From Albirhodobacter sp048262715 (GTDB lineage Bacteria > Pseudomonadota > Alphaproteobacteria > Rhodobacterales > Rhodobacteraceae), in the NCBI GenBank assembly GCA_048262715.1, contig JBLXEV010000011.1:62001-126000 (forward strand): a DNA stretch of 64,000 nucleotides, read 5' to 3'. The notes below the pieces were generated by a model that made no database searches, was not told the origin of the DNA, and saw only the letters and a program-made list of their open reading frames with translations. Positions within the stretch are counted from its first letter, which is position 1. The number at the start of each line of letters is the position of its first letter. Positions 17,672 through 25,932 of the stretch are shown piece by piece. The position numbers and the translations under genes were made by a program.

Positions 17672-17699
17672 ATTGTGCCGCAGCGCGGCGCGTAATCAA
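17672..17699 (-). promoter_or_regulatory. sigma70-like promoter of the nitrate operon leader
   Basis: On the minus strand, TTGATT (17694-17699) and CACAAT (17672-17677) are separated by 16 bases. A start about 7 bases later, near 17665, would put the first ANTAR hairpin at the very 5' end of the transcript. Confidence 0.55.
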
Positions 17700-17759
17700 T
17701 CTTCTCGGCCACGAGGGGCCGGATTTTATGCCGCGGCGCAGAAGCCGCCCGAAATTTAA

Positions 17760-18881
17760 TCAGTCTTTCGGCGGGGTGGAGATGGGCTTGCCGTCAAAAA
17801 AGGCATCCGGCGTAAGAATCATCGCGCTCTCGGCCTCTGCCATCCCTGCCAGCCCGCCCATCTGCGCGGTGTAAAGATCGGGGCGATAGCAGTCTTGCGC
17901 GGCGCGCGCGCTCATAGCGACATCGCGGCCTTGGATCCCCGCGATCTGCGCACCGATCCACGCGGCCTGCGCACGCAGCGGGATATTCGACCCCATGCGC
18001 TGGAACCGCAAAAACGCGGGCACTGTGACCATCCGCCCGCCCAGCCTCGGCAGGAGTTGCCCCGTCAGCGCGCGGTCGATCGCGTGATCGGGCAGATCCA
18101 GATGTTCGCTGCGCGCCAAGATCTCGCTGGCCAGCCCGTGGTTTTCGGGCAGATCAAGCCATGCGCAGGCGCGGAACACCGCGCGCATCAAAGCGCCAGC
18201 CGCCGCGCCGTTTTGCGCCACCCACTCCCTGCGCGCGGCCAGCACTTTTTCCGGCGCGCTGTTCCAGATCATCGCGCCGGGCAGGATCAACTCCGCCGCG
18301 CCGCTTTCGACTGCGACAGAGCCCCAAGGCTCGCCCACGCAAAACAGATCGATCTCGCCCGCCGCCACAGCCTGCGCCATCAGTGGCGGCGGCATCGTCA
18401 CGATCTCGAAATCGCGGCGGGCCTCCCCCATCCAATAGGCAAAGAGCAACAGGTGCATCGAATAGGGAAACGGGACGCCGACGCGCAATGGCTCCACGCG
18501 CGCCTGCGCCACGCTGCGCAGCGCCGCGCGCGCGCCCTTGGGATCGAGGAAGCCACCCTGCCATCCCGCCGCGCGCATCTGATCGGCAATCTGCGGCGTC
18601 ACCCCCGTCACGGTGCCATTGGTCGAGAGCATCATCAGCGCATCGGTGGCAATCGGCTTGCCGCTCAGCCCGAGCGACATCGCAATCGGCATCGGGGCCA
18701 ACATATGCGCCGCATCCAAATGACCGAGCGCCAGTAAATCACGCAGCGCCGCCCATGACGGCTGGCGACGCAGGGTCAGTGCCACGCCCTCTTCCTGCGC
18801 AAAACCGAGCGCCTGCGCAATGATCAGCGGTGCGCTATCGACCAAAGGCACATAGCCGCAATTCAACGCCCAGCGGGTCAT
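17760..18881 (-). CDS. nasS: nitrate/nitrite sensor, partner of NasT
   Basis: A 373-residue cytoplasmic relative of NrtA that binds nitrate or nitrite and holds NasT inactive in its absence. It starts directly with the binding-protein fold (LNCGYVPLVDSAPLIIAQALGF) and has no signal peptide, which separates it from transported NrtA. The CVGEPWGSVAVESG block matches the NrtA family ligand region. It overlaps nasT by 4 bases, and the ANTAR leader begins downstream. Confidence 0.92.
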   Translation of the reverse strand: MTRWALNCGYVPLVDSAPLIIAQALGFAQEEGVALTLRRQPSWAALRDLLALGHLDAAHMLAPMPIAMSLGLSGKPIATDALMMLSTNGTVTGVTPQIADQMRAAGWQGGFLDPKGARAALRSVAQARVEPLRVGVPFPYSMHLLLFAYWMGEARRDFEIVTMPPPLMAQAVAAGEIDLFCVGEPWGSVAVESGAAELILPGAMIWNSAPEKVLAARREWVAQNGAAAGALMRAVFRACAWLDLPENHGLASEILARSEHLDLPDHAIDRALTGQLLPRLGGRMVTVPAFLRFQRMGSNIPLRAQAAWIGAQIAGIQGRDVAMSARAAQDCYRPDLYTAQMGGLAGMAEAESAMILTPDAFFDGKPISTPPKD

Positions 18882-19462
18882 GTCAGCAAATCCGACGCCG
18901 TGATCAACGCCTCGGCGACCTCAATCACCTTGCATTTCCGGTCCATCGCCGCGCCGCGCAGCAAGGTATAAGCCTCGTCCTCAGAAATCCCGCGCGCCCG
19001 CATCAAAACGCCCTTGGCGCGGTCGATCACCTTACGATCCGTCAGCGCCTGTTTCGCGGCCTGTAGTTCCAGCCGCATCTGGCTGATCATCTGAAACCGC
19101 GCGATAGCGGTTTTCAGCACCGGCTTGATCCGCTCCGGCATCATCCCGCCCACAACATAGGCGCTGAGTCCCGCGGCCACAGCGGCGCTGGTCATATCAT
19201 CATCGGATTGATCAACGAACATCGCCACGGGCCGGCCTTTGGCATCGGAGGCCGCGCTGACCTGTTCCAGCATGTCGCGGCTGGGGTTCGCGAGATCAAT
19301 CAACACGATATCGGGATCAACTTCGAGGAGGCGGCGCGCCAGCCCTGTCATTTGCGGCAGAACCGTCACATCCGACCAGCCGCCCTCCATCAGCGCCTCC
19401 ATGATCGCTTTCGCGCGGACCTGATCGGGTTCAACAACAAGGATGCGGAGCGGTTGGGACAT
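18878..19462 (-). CDS. nasT: ANTAR-domain transcription antiterminator
   Basis: A 194-residue RNA-binding regulator. Residues 1-120 are a response-regulator-like receiver (RILVVEPDQVRAKAIMEAL). Residues 130-190 are the ANTAR three-helix domain (LTDRKVIDRAKGVLMRARGISEDEAYTLLR), with the typical AKGVLM and AxxxLR motifs. In the known NasST system, ligand-free NasS sequesters NasT; released NasT binds the two-hairpin leader and prevents termination. The receiver keeps an acidic EPD cluster and VLIDLANPS at the usual phospho-acceptor position, though these proteins act mainly through partner release. ATG 19462 is chosen over 19516 by fold. Confidence 0.93.
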   Translation of the reverse strand: MSQPLRILVVEPDQVRAKAIMEALMEGGWSDVTVLPQMTGLARRLLEVDPDIVLIDLANPSRDMLEQVSAASDAKGRPVAMFVDQSDDDMTSAAVAAGLSAYVVGGMMPERIKPVLKTAIARFQMISQMRLELQAAKQALTDRKVIDRAKGVLMRARGISEDEAYTLLRGAAMDRKCKVIEVAEALITASDLLT

Positions 19463-19754
19463 GCAGTCTCGATAGCGCAAGCCCCGCGCACCACCAGCAA
19501 GTTTCGCGGTGGGCACCTTGCCCGTATCGTCCGGGATGAGCGCAGAGCCTCATGCTTGGGCGGATCGCCCATTTCTTGCGCGGCCCGAGAACACCCCTTG
19601 GCGACGCTCGCCACCCTTCCAGTGCTCGGCGCATGCACTGGGCGGGAAAACCACATGCGCATAGCGTTTTGACGCGTCTGTCATTTTCCAGCGACGGAAA
19701 CCGCTCTATGTCTCGTAAAACCCATCAGACGTTTCTCCTATGCCGGATGCTCGC

Positions 19755-20984
19755 ATGAACAAACTGATCGCCCTCGGGGCCTCTGTCGCAATACTCGGCG
19801 GAGCCTATGTCGCGAGCTTCGGCCTGCCTGCGGCCCTCACGCAGATGGCGGACGGGCGCAGCGCGGCCGCATCCCTGCCGCAAGCGGCGGGATCAAACGG
19901 GGCAGGATCAAGCACGGCGGCAACCGCTGGGCGCGATACCCCCGCCCGCACAGCCACTGGCGGGGGATCTCGCGGCGCAGGGCGCGCGACGACAGTCGTG
20001 ACACGCCAGATTGAATACCTGCCCTATGAGGACATCCTGCGCGCCATCGGCAGCGCAACGGCGCTGCGCAGTGTCGATGTCACCACCCAAGTGAGCGGCA
20101 AAGTCACCCGTGCGGATCTTCTGGCCAACCGCAGTGTCACCGAAGGCGATATTCTGCTGGAGTTGGACTCGCGTACCGAGGCCCTCAATCTGGAGAGCGC
20201 GCAGGCGGAGTTGCAACAGGCGCAAGAGACCGTCACCCGCTACGAGCGGCTGCGCGCCAATGGCAGCGCGACGATTACCGATGTGACCCTTTCCGAGGCC
20301 CGCGTCGCGCAGCAGCTTGCGCAGGCAAAGGTCGGCCTCGCGCAGGTGGCGCTTGAGGATCGCACCATCCGCGCACCGATTTCAGGGCGGCTGGGGTTGA
20401 GCGATGTCGATATCGGCGATGTTCTCACCGCCAATACGACCGTCACCACCATCGACAACACCCAAGCCCTGCTGGTGGAGTTTGAACTCCCCGAACGCGC
20501 CATCGGGATGCTCGCGCAAGAGCATAAGATCCGCGCCAGTACGCCCTCGTTCAGGGGCAAAGTGTTTGAGGGCGAAATCACCTCCTTCGACAGCCGGATC
20601 GACAGCGTCACCCGCTCGCTCACCGTGCGCGCGCGGATCGAGAACCCCGACGGGCAACTCTGGTCGGGGATGACCTTCTCGGTGCGCCTCAGCCACGCCA
20701 GTGCGCCGCTGCCTGTGGTGCCCGCAACCGCGATTACATGGTCGCGCACCGGCTCTAGCATCTGGATCGATCAAGACGGAATCGCGGCGGCGGTTCCGGT
20801 GACAATCCTCTATCGCCGCGATGATCAGGTCTGGATCGAGACGGATCTGGGGCCAGAGACGATGGTGGTCAGCGAAGGTGCACAAAAGCTCCGCGAAGGG
20901 GCTGCCATTGTGCAAGCAGGCGCGGAACGGGGCGAGAGCGCGAAAGCGGGCGCTGATGCCCCCAAGACGCGAGATCCGGCATGA
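19755..20984 (+). CDS. RND efflux periplasmic adaptor (membrane fusion protein)
   Basis: Links an inner-membrane RND pump to an outer-membrane channel. Its 409 residues begin with an N-terminal signal-anchor (LIALGASVAILGGAYVASFG). A low-complexity Ala/Gly/Ser/Thr stretch to about residue 75 is followed by a biotinyl-lipoyl half motif, a coiled-coil hairpin (ALNLESAQAELQQAQETVTRYERL) and beta-barrel regions. The last 40 residues are Ala-rich. An ATG five codons upstream (19740) is possible. It overlaps the pump gene by 4 bases. No outer-membrane channel gene is adjacent. Confidence 0.9.
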   Translation: MNKLIALGASVAILGGAYVASFGLPAALTQMADGRSAAASLPQAAGSNGAGSSTAATAGRDTPARTATGGGSRGAGRATTVVTRQIEYLPYEDILRAIGSATALRSVDVTTQVSGKVTRADLLANRSVTEGDILLELDSRTEALNLESAQAELQQAQETVTRYERLRANGSATITDVTLSEARVAQQLAQAKVGLAQVALEDRTIRAPISGRLGLSDVDIGDVLTANTTVTTIDNTQALLVEFELPERAIGMLAQEHKIRASTPSFRGKVFEGEITSFDSRIDSVTRSLTVRARIENPDGQLWSGMTFSVRLSHASAPLPVVPATAITWSRTGSSIWIDQDGIAAAVPVTILYRRDDQVWIETDLGPETMVVSEGAQKLREGAAIVQAGAERGESAKAGADAPKTRDPA

Positions 20985-23900
20985 GCGGCCCCGCGCCCGA
21001 GCGGCCTGATGAGGAGCCCGCGCGAGCCCCCACCTTCGCCTCCGGCCTCGCCAATCTGTTCATCGCGCGGCCGATCTTCGGCATCGTCATCAACCTGTTG
21101 ATCTTGATCGCGGGCCTCGCGGCGCTGGTCGCAGTCAATGTGCGCGAAATGCCCGATGTCGATCAGCCCGTGCTCTCAATTCGCACCAATTATGACGGCG
21201 CGGTGCCTGAGACGGTCGACCGCGAAGTGACCCAAGTGCTGGAAGATGCGCTCAGCGCGCTCGACGGGCTCTCCTATATGGAAAGCACTTCCAGCAGCGG
21301 CAGCAGCCGGATCACGATTGATCTCTCTGAGGGCACCGATATTGACATTGCGGCCAATCAGGCGCGCGAGATTGTCTCCGAAACGATGCGGCAATTGCCC
21401 GAGGATATCGACGATCCGGTGGTGCGCAAAAGCGATAGCTCGGGCGATGCAATCATCCGGCTTGCGGTGCTGGGCGATGCGAGTTTGGCACAGCTTACGG
21501 AAGTTGCCGAGACGACAATCTATGATCGGCTCTCGCTAATTGATGGGATCGCGGAGGTGACGATCCGTGGCGACCGCGCCGATGTGTTCCGCGTGACGCT
21601 GGATATGCCCTCGCTGCTCAGCCGTGGCCTGACGATGTTCGATGTCTCGAACGCTCTTGCCGCGCTGCGCGATGATACAGCTTTAGGATCACTGGAAACC
21701 CCGACGCAGGTCACGCCCCTGCGCGTCGGCAATGCCGAGGTGACGGCGGATATGGTCGGCCAGATCCCCGTGAACGCGACGACGCGCGTCTCCGATGTCG
21801 GGTTCGTGCAACTCGGGCCGGAAGATCGCAGCACCTCGGCGCGGGTCAACGGGCAGACTGCGATCGGCATCGAGATCACGCGGCAATCTGTGGGCAATAC
21901 GCTGACGATTTCACGCGATGTGCGCGCGGCAGTGGAAGAGCTGCGCTCGCAGATGCCAGAGGGCGTGACGTTGATGATCACCTCCGATGACGGGGTGTTT
22001 ATTGAAAGCTCGATCAACGAGGTGGTCAATTCCATCGGGCTTGCGACCCTCATCGTCGTGGCGGTGATCTTCGCCTTCCTGCGCTCATGGCGCGCAACGA
22101 TCATCCCTGCGGTGACAATCCCCGTGGCGCTTTTGGGCACCATCGCGGCGATCTGGATCACCGGATTTTCCGTCAACACGATCAGCCTTCTGGCGCTGGT
22201 TCTGGCGACGGGGATGGTGGTCGATGATGCGATTGTGGTGATCGAGAATATCGTGCGCAAACGCAAACAGGGTATGGGCGCTTTTGCGGCGGCGGCGGCA
22301 GGCACCAATGAGGTCTTCTTCGCGGTGATCTCCACCACGGCCACGCTGGCGGCGGTGTTCATCCCGATCTCCTTCCTCCCCGGCCAAGCGGGCGGCGTGT
22401 TCAGCGAATTCGGCTTCGTGCTGGCCTTCGCGGTGACCCTCTCCTCCATCACAGCGCTGACGCTGGCGCCCGTGATGGCGGCTTTTCTGGATCCCGGCAA
22501 ACTGGAGAAAACCGCGACGGCTGCAGCCGTAAGGCCGCCAAGCGCGCTCTCACGCGGGTTTGACGCGCTCATGGACCGCGCGATCCGCGCGCCGCTTTTG
22601 GTGATCAGCATCGCCTTCGCCATGGTGATCGTCGCCTTCGGCGCGGCCTCCAGCCTCTCGTCCTCGATCACACCAGACGAGGATCGCGGGTTCTTCCTGA
22701 TCTCCGCGCGCGGCGCGAATGATGCGGGGCTGGATTATGTCGAAAGCCAAGTCCTGCAAATCGAGGCGCTACTGGCCCCCTACCGCGAGAGCGGCGAGGT
22801 CACCGCTGCGCAAAGCATCATCGGCGCAGGCGGCAGCAGTAGGGCGTTCTTGATCGTGCGCTTGGCCGATTGGGCTGTGCGCGACCGCAGCCAGCAAGAG
22901 ATCATCGCGGATTTGAGCCGAAAGCTCGCCGCCGTCCCCGGCTTGCAGGTCTCCGCCCGTTCCACCAATAGCCTCAACATCCGCGGCGGCGGCCAAGGGC
23001 TGCAATTCGCGGTGACAGGCACGAATATCCAAGCCATGACTGCCGCGGCGCAGTCGCTCGTGACCCGCATGTCGCAGGATGAGACCTTCCTCAATCCTCA
23101 ACTCTCGGCCGATACCGTGGAGGCGCAACTCCAATTGCAGATTGACGACGAGATGATCGGGATGTTCGGCCTGAGCAAATCCGAAGTCACCCGTTTGGTG
23201 TCTGCGATGAGCAACGGGATCACGGCGGTGAGCGTGTTCCGCAATGATACCGAGGTGGATGTCGAGGTGCTGCCCGGTGGCCAACCGATCGACGATCCCT
23301 CGGATCTCGATTCTATCCAGCTTCGCCTGCCCGGTGGCGGCTATGTTCCGCTTTCCGCAGCGGCCACGCTGGAGACCGTGATCAGCCCGTCGCAGCTGTC
23401 GCGGCAGGCGGGATCGCTGGCGATCTCGGTGCAGGCGAACTTGGGCGAAGGCGTCGATCTGGGCCGCGCGATGACACGGTTGAGCGCGATCGCCGCTGAG
23501 GATCTGCCTGATGGGATGGGCATCATTTTCACCGGAGAGGCGGCCTCGCTGAAGGAAAGCCAAGGCGGGATGTATACCGTCTTCGGTGTGGCGATCTTGA
23601 TTGTTCTCCTCGTGCTGGCCGCGCAATTCGAGAGTTTTGCCAGTGCGGTGGTGATCATGCTGACGGTGCCCTTCGGGCTGGCGGCGGCGGTGCTGGCGAT
23701 CAAGCTCAGCGGCGGATCGCTGAACTATTACAGCCAGATCGGCTTGGTGATGTTGATCGGGGTGATGGCGAAGAACGGCATTTTGATCGTGGAGTTCGCC
23801 AACCAATTGCGCGAAGCGGGCCAAGATATCGACAGCGCGATCCGCGATGCGCTGCGGTTGCGGATCCGGCCTGTGATGATGACGATGGTCTCCACCGTCT

Positions 23901-24112
23901 TCGGCGGGTTGCCCTTGATCCTGACATCCGGCGCGGGCGCTGAGGCACGGATCGCGGTGGGCTGGGTGATCGTCGGCGGGCTCGGCTTTGCGACCGTGTT
24001 CACCCTGTTCCTGACGCCAGTGTTCTATCGCTGGGTCGCGGTTTGGGGCGCAGAGCCTGCAATGGCGGCGAAACGACTGGCGCGGGAAAAGGCACAGTTC
24101 AGCGAAGCCTGA
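20981..24112 (+). CDS. RND-family efflux permease
   Basis: Proton-driven inner-membrane exporter of the AcrB/MexB superfamily, 1043 residues, the normal length. The N-terminal helix follows a 20-residue cytoplasmic segment. The porter domain (QPVLSIRTNYDGAVPETVDREV) and two six-helix repeats are clear. In helix 4 the proton-relay aspartates lie in GMVVDDAIVVIENI. The GVMAKNGILIVEFANQLREAG block is characteristic of this family. Substrate cannot be predicted; among RND subgroups it looks closest to the multidrug HAE1 class rather than to metal pumps. Confidence 0.92.
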   Translation: MSGPAPERPDEEPARAPTFASGLANLFIARPIFGIVINLLILIAGLAALVAVNVREMPDVDQPVLSIRTNYDGAVPETVDREVTQVLEDALSALDGLSYMESTSSSGSSRITIDLSEGTDIDIAANQAREIVSETMRQLPEDIDDPVVRKSDSSGDAIIRLAVLGDASLAQLTEVAETTIYDRLSLIDGIAEVTIRGDRADVFRVTLDMPSLLSRGLTMFDVSNALAALRDDTALGSLETPTQVTPLRVGNAEVTADMVGQIPVNATTRVSDVGFVQLGPEDRSTSARVNGQTAIGIEITRQSVGNTLTISRDVRAAVEELRSQMPEGVTLMITSDDGVFIESSINEVVNSIGLATLIVVAVIFAFLRSWRATIIPAVTIPVALLGTIAAIWITGFSVNTISLLALVLATGMVVDDAIVVIENIVRKRKQGMGAFAAAAAGTNEVFFAVISTTATLAAVFIPISFLPGQAGGVFSEFGFVLAFAVTLSSITALTLAPVMAAFLDPGKLEKTATAAAVRPPSALSRGFDALMDRAIRAPLLVISIAFAMVIVAFGAASSLSSSITPDEDRGFFLISARGANDAGLDYVESQVLQIEALLAPYRESGEVTAAQSIIGAGGSSRAFLIVRLADWAVRDRSQQEIIADLSRKLAAVPGLQVSARSTNSLNIRGGGQGLQFAVTGTNIQAMTAAAQSLVTRMSQDETFLNPQLSADTVEAQLQLQIDDEMIGMFGLSKSEVTRLVSAMSNGITAVSVFRNDTEVDVEVLPGGQPIDDPSDLDSIQLRLPGGGYVPLSAAATLETVISPSQLSRQAGSLAISVQANLGEGVDLGRAMTRLSAIAAEDLPDGMGIIFTGEAASLKESQGGMYTVFGVAILIVLLVLAAQFESFASAVVIMLTVPFGLAAAVLAIKLSGGSLNYYSQIGLVMLIGVMAKNGILIVEFANQLREAGQDIDSAIRDALRLRIRPVMMTMVSTVFGGLPLILTSGAGAEARIAVGWVIVGGLGFATVFTLFLTPVFYRWVAVWGAEPAMAAKRLAREKAQFSEA

Positions 24113-24152
24113 CCCAACCCCCTACACGGGCCGTAAGATTGAGCGAGAGTTT

Positions 24153-24182
24153 GGGCGGGGGCGGAGAAATCTGCCCCCGCCC
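24153..24182. terminator. GC-rich hairpin after the RND pump
   Basis: GGGCGGGGGC (24153-24162) and GCCCCCGCCC (24173-24182) form a perfect 10-pair stem 40 bases after the pump stop codon. No long T run follows, so termination efficiency is uncertain. Confidence 0.5.
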
Positions 24183-24303
24183 ATTGCCTTTGCGCGGTGA
24201 GTGCATAGCTAGGGCTTAACCAACGCCAAGACGCGCGCCGATCCTCACGGCCCTGCCGCGCCTTCTATTGCGGCCTTCGCCGCTGGCCATGATGGAGCCC
24301 AAA

Positions 24304-25305
24304 ATGCAGAATTTCTCACTTCTTGACCTGTCGCCGATCCCCGAAGGTCACACCGCCGCCGATGCGCTGGCCAATTCGGTTGCCCTCGCCCAGATGGCGG
24401 AGGGCGCGGGCTATCACCGCTATTGGCTCGCCGAACATCACAATATGCCCGGCATCGCCAGTGCTGCGACGGCGGTGGTGATCGGCCATATCGCGGGGGC
24501 CACCAAGACGATGCGGATCGGCGCGGGCGGGATCATGCTGCCCAATCACGCACCGCTGGTGGTGGCCGAGCAATTCGGCACGCTGGCGACGCTCTACCCT
24601 GATCGCATTGATCTGGGCCTTGGCCGCGCGCCGGGCACGGATATGGCCACCGCCCGCGCGCTGCGCCGCCATATGGCCCCCGAGGATAGCTTCCCGCAAG
24701 ACGTGCAAGAGCTGATCGCCTATCTCGGGGAGGACACTGATGCGGCCCGTGTCCGCGCGATCCCCGGTGCGGGGACGAAGGTTCCGGTCTGGATTTTGGG
24801 GTCGAGCCTCTATGGCGCACAGCTTGCCGCCTATCTCGGCCTGCCCTACGCTTTTGCCTCGCATTTCGCCCCCGCGATGCTGGAGGAGGCGATTGCCACT
24901 TACCGCGCCACGTTCCGGCCCTCGGACACGCTCGCCCGCCCGCATGTGATGGTCGCGGCGGGCGTCTGCGCGGCGGAGACGGATGAAGAGGCCAGCTTCT
25001 TGCGCAGCTCGCAACTCCTCGCCTTTGCGCGGTTGCGTAGCGGCATGGCGGGGAAACTGCCCAAGCCGACGCAGGATCTCGCCGCCGAAGTCCCGCCGCA
25101 GGTGATGGCACAGGTCGAACACGCGATGTCGTGCTCGGCCACGGGGGCGCCTGAGAAACTGCGCCGCGAACTTGAAGCCCTGATCGCGCGCTATCAACCT
25201 GACGAGCTGATCGTCACGGGGATGATCCATGATCACGCCGCGCGGATGCGCTCGTTTGACATCGCAGCGCAAGTGCTGCGCGATCTGCGCGCGCCCAGCG
25301 CCTAG
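24304..25305 (+). CDS. LLM-class flavin-dependent oxidoreductase
   Basis: A luciferase-like monooxygenase fold of 333 residues, probably using FMNH2, substrate unknown. Family features are FSLLDLSPIPEG at the N-terminus, YWLAEHHNMPGIASAAT (about 43-59), IRIGAGGIMLPNHAPL-type text near 85-100, and DLGLGRAPGTD near 114-124. These match the MsnO8 subgroup of bacterial luciferase-like proteins. ATG 24304 follows GGAGCCCAAA; an in-frame ATG at 24268 lacks such a site. It stands alone between two terminators. Confidence 0.88.
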   Translation: MQNFSLLDLSPIPEGHTAADALANSVALAQMAEGAGYHRYWLAEHHNMPGIASAATAVVIGHIAGATKTMRIGAGGIMLPNHAPLVVAEQFGTLATLYPDRIDLGLGRAPGTDMATARALRRHMAPEDSFPQDVQELIAYLGEDTDAARVRAIPGAGTKVPVWILGSSLYGAQLAAYLGLPYAFASHFAPAMLEEAIATYRATFRPSDTLARPHVMVAAGVCAAETDEEASFLRSSQLLAFARLRSGMAGKLPKPTQDLAAEVPPQVMAQVEHAMSCSATGAPEKLRRELEALIARYQPDELIVTGMIHDHAARMRSFDIAAQVLRDLRAPSA

Positions 25306-25339
25306 CCACGCCTCGCGCTCACTCCGCCAAGACCTCCCG

Positions 25340-25371
25340 CGCCCCGCTGGCCCCCGCCGGTGGGGCGTTTT
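25340..25371 (+). terminator. terminator of the LLM oxidoreductase gene
   Basis: CGCCCC (25340-25345) pairs with GGGGCG (25362-25367) and is followed by TTTT, 35 bases after the stop codon. Confidence 0.6.
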
Positions 25372-25523
25372 CATGTATCGGAGAAAAAGAGCGCTGCACG
25401 AAAATGGCCCGATGCGCGCCCAATTCACGCCACCTTTGCCCGCCAAAACAGACCCATGCCGAGACGGAAGCTCGCTCGGTCCGATATTAACGATTACAAA
25501 AACCACTCGGTAGGAGAGACCCG

Positions 25524-25718
25524 ATGAACCTGTTCAAACTCGTGAAAAAATTCAACGCTGAAGAAGAAGGCGCTGTGACTGTTGACTGGGTCGTGCTGAC
25601 CGCAGCGGTTGTTGGCCTCGGCGCAGCGGCGCTCAGCATGGTTTCGGGCGGCGCTGGCGACGCATCGAGCGCGATTGATGCGCACCTCTCGGGCGTGACC
25701 ATCAAAACCACCTTCTAA
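25524..25718 (+). CDS. Flp/Fap-type pilin-like small protein
   Basis: A 64-residue prepilin-like protein. A short basic leader ends at Gly16, followed by a hydrophobic helix (AVTVDWVVLTAAVVGLGAAAL) and a small polar tail. Cleavage after Gly16 would put Asp21 at mature position +5, where Flp pilins usually have Glu. The gene has a good ribosome-binding site (AGGAGAG) and its own terminator, so it is an independent unit. No tad, cpa or prepilin peptidase genes are nearby. It may be an orphan pilin assembled by a Tad system elsewhere. Confidence 0.82.
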   Translation: MNLFKLVKKFNAEEEGAVTVDWVVLTAAVVGLGAAALSMVSGGAGDASSAIDAHLSGVTIKTTF

Positions 25719-25768
25719 GATCGCGCCCTGCGGGGCCACGATCCGGCGTCCCACGGGGGACCTGCCTT

Positions 25769-25796
25769 CAGGCCGCGCATCCAGCGCGGCCTTTTG
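25769..25796 (+). terminator. terminator of the Flp-like pilin gene
   Basis: GGCCGCGC (25771-25778) and GCGCGGCC (25784-25791) form a perfect 8-pair stem with a 5-base loop, followed by TTTT. Confidence 0.8.
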
Positions 25797-25932
25797 CGTT
25801 TCGCCGATCTCGCGTCTTTTTGTTGCACCCGCCCCGCGCCATGGTAACGAGCGATAACCGCTCTCGCGCGCAACCGCACAGGGCATTCGGATCCAGCCGC
25901 CCAGACATCGGCCCCATGGAGGTGCTCTCGCC

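Noticed and set aside
21520..22671. 383-codon minus frame in the RND pump gene
   Set aside because: Antisense shadow of a clear pump; low-complexity Ser/Thr/Ala composition without motifs.
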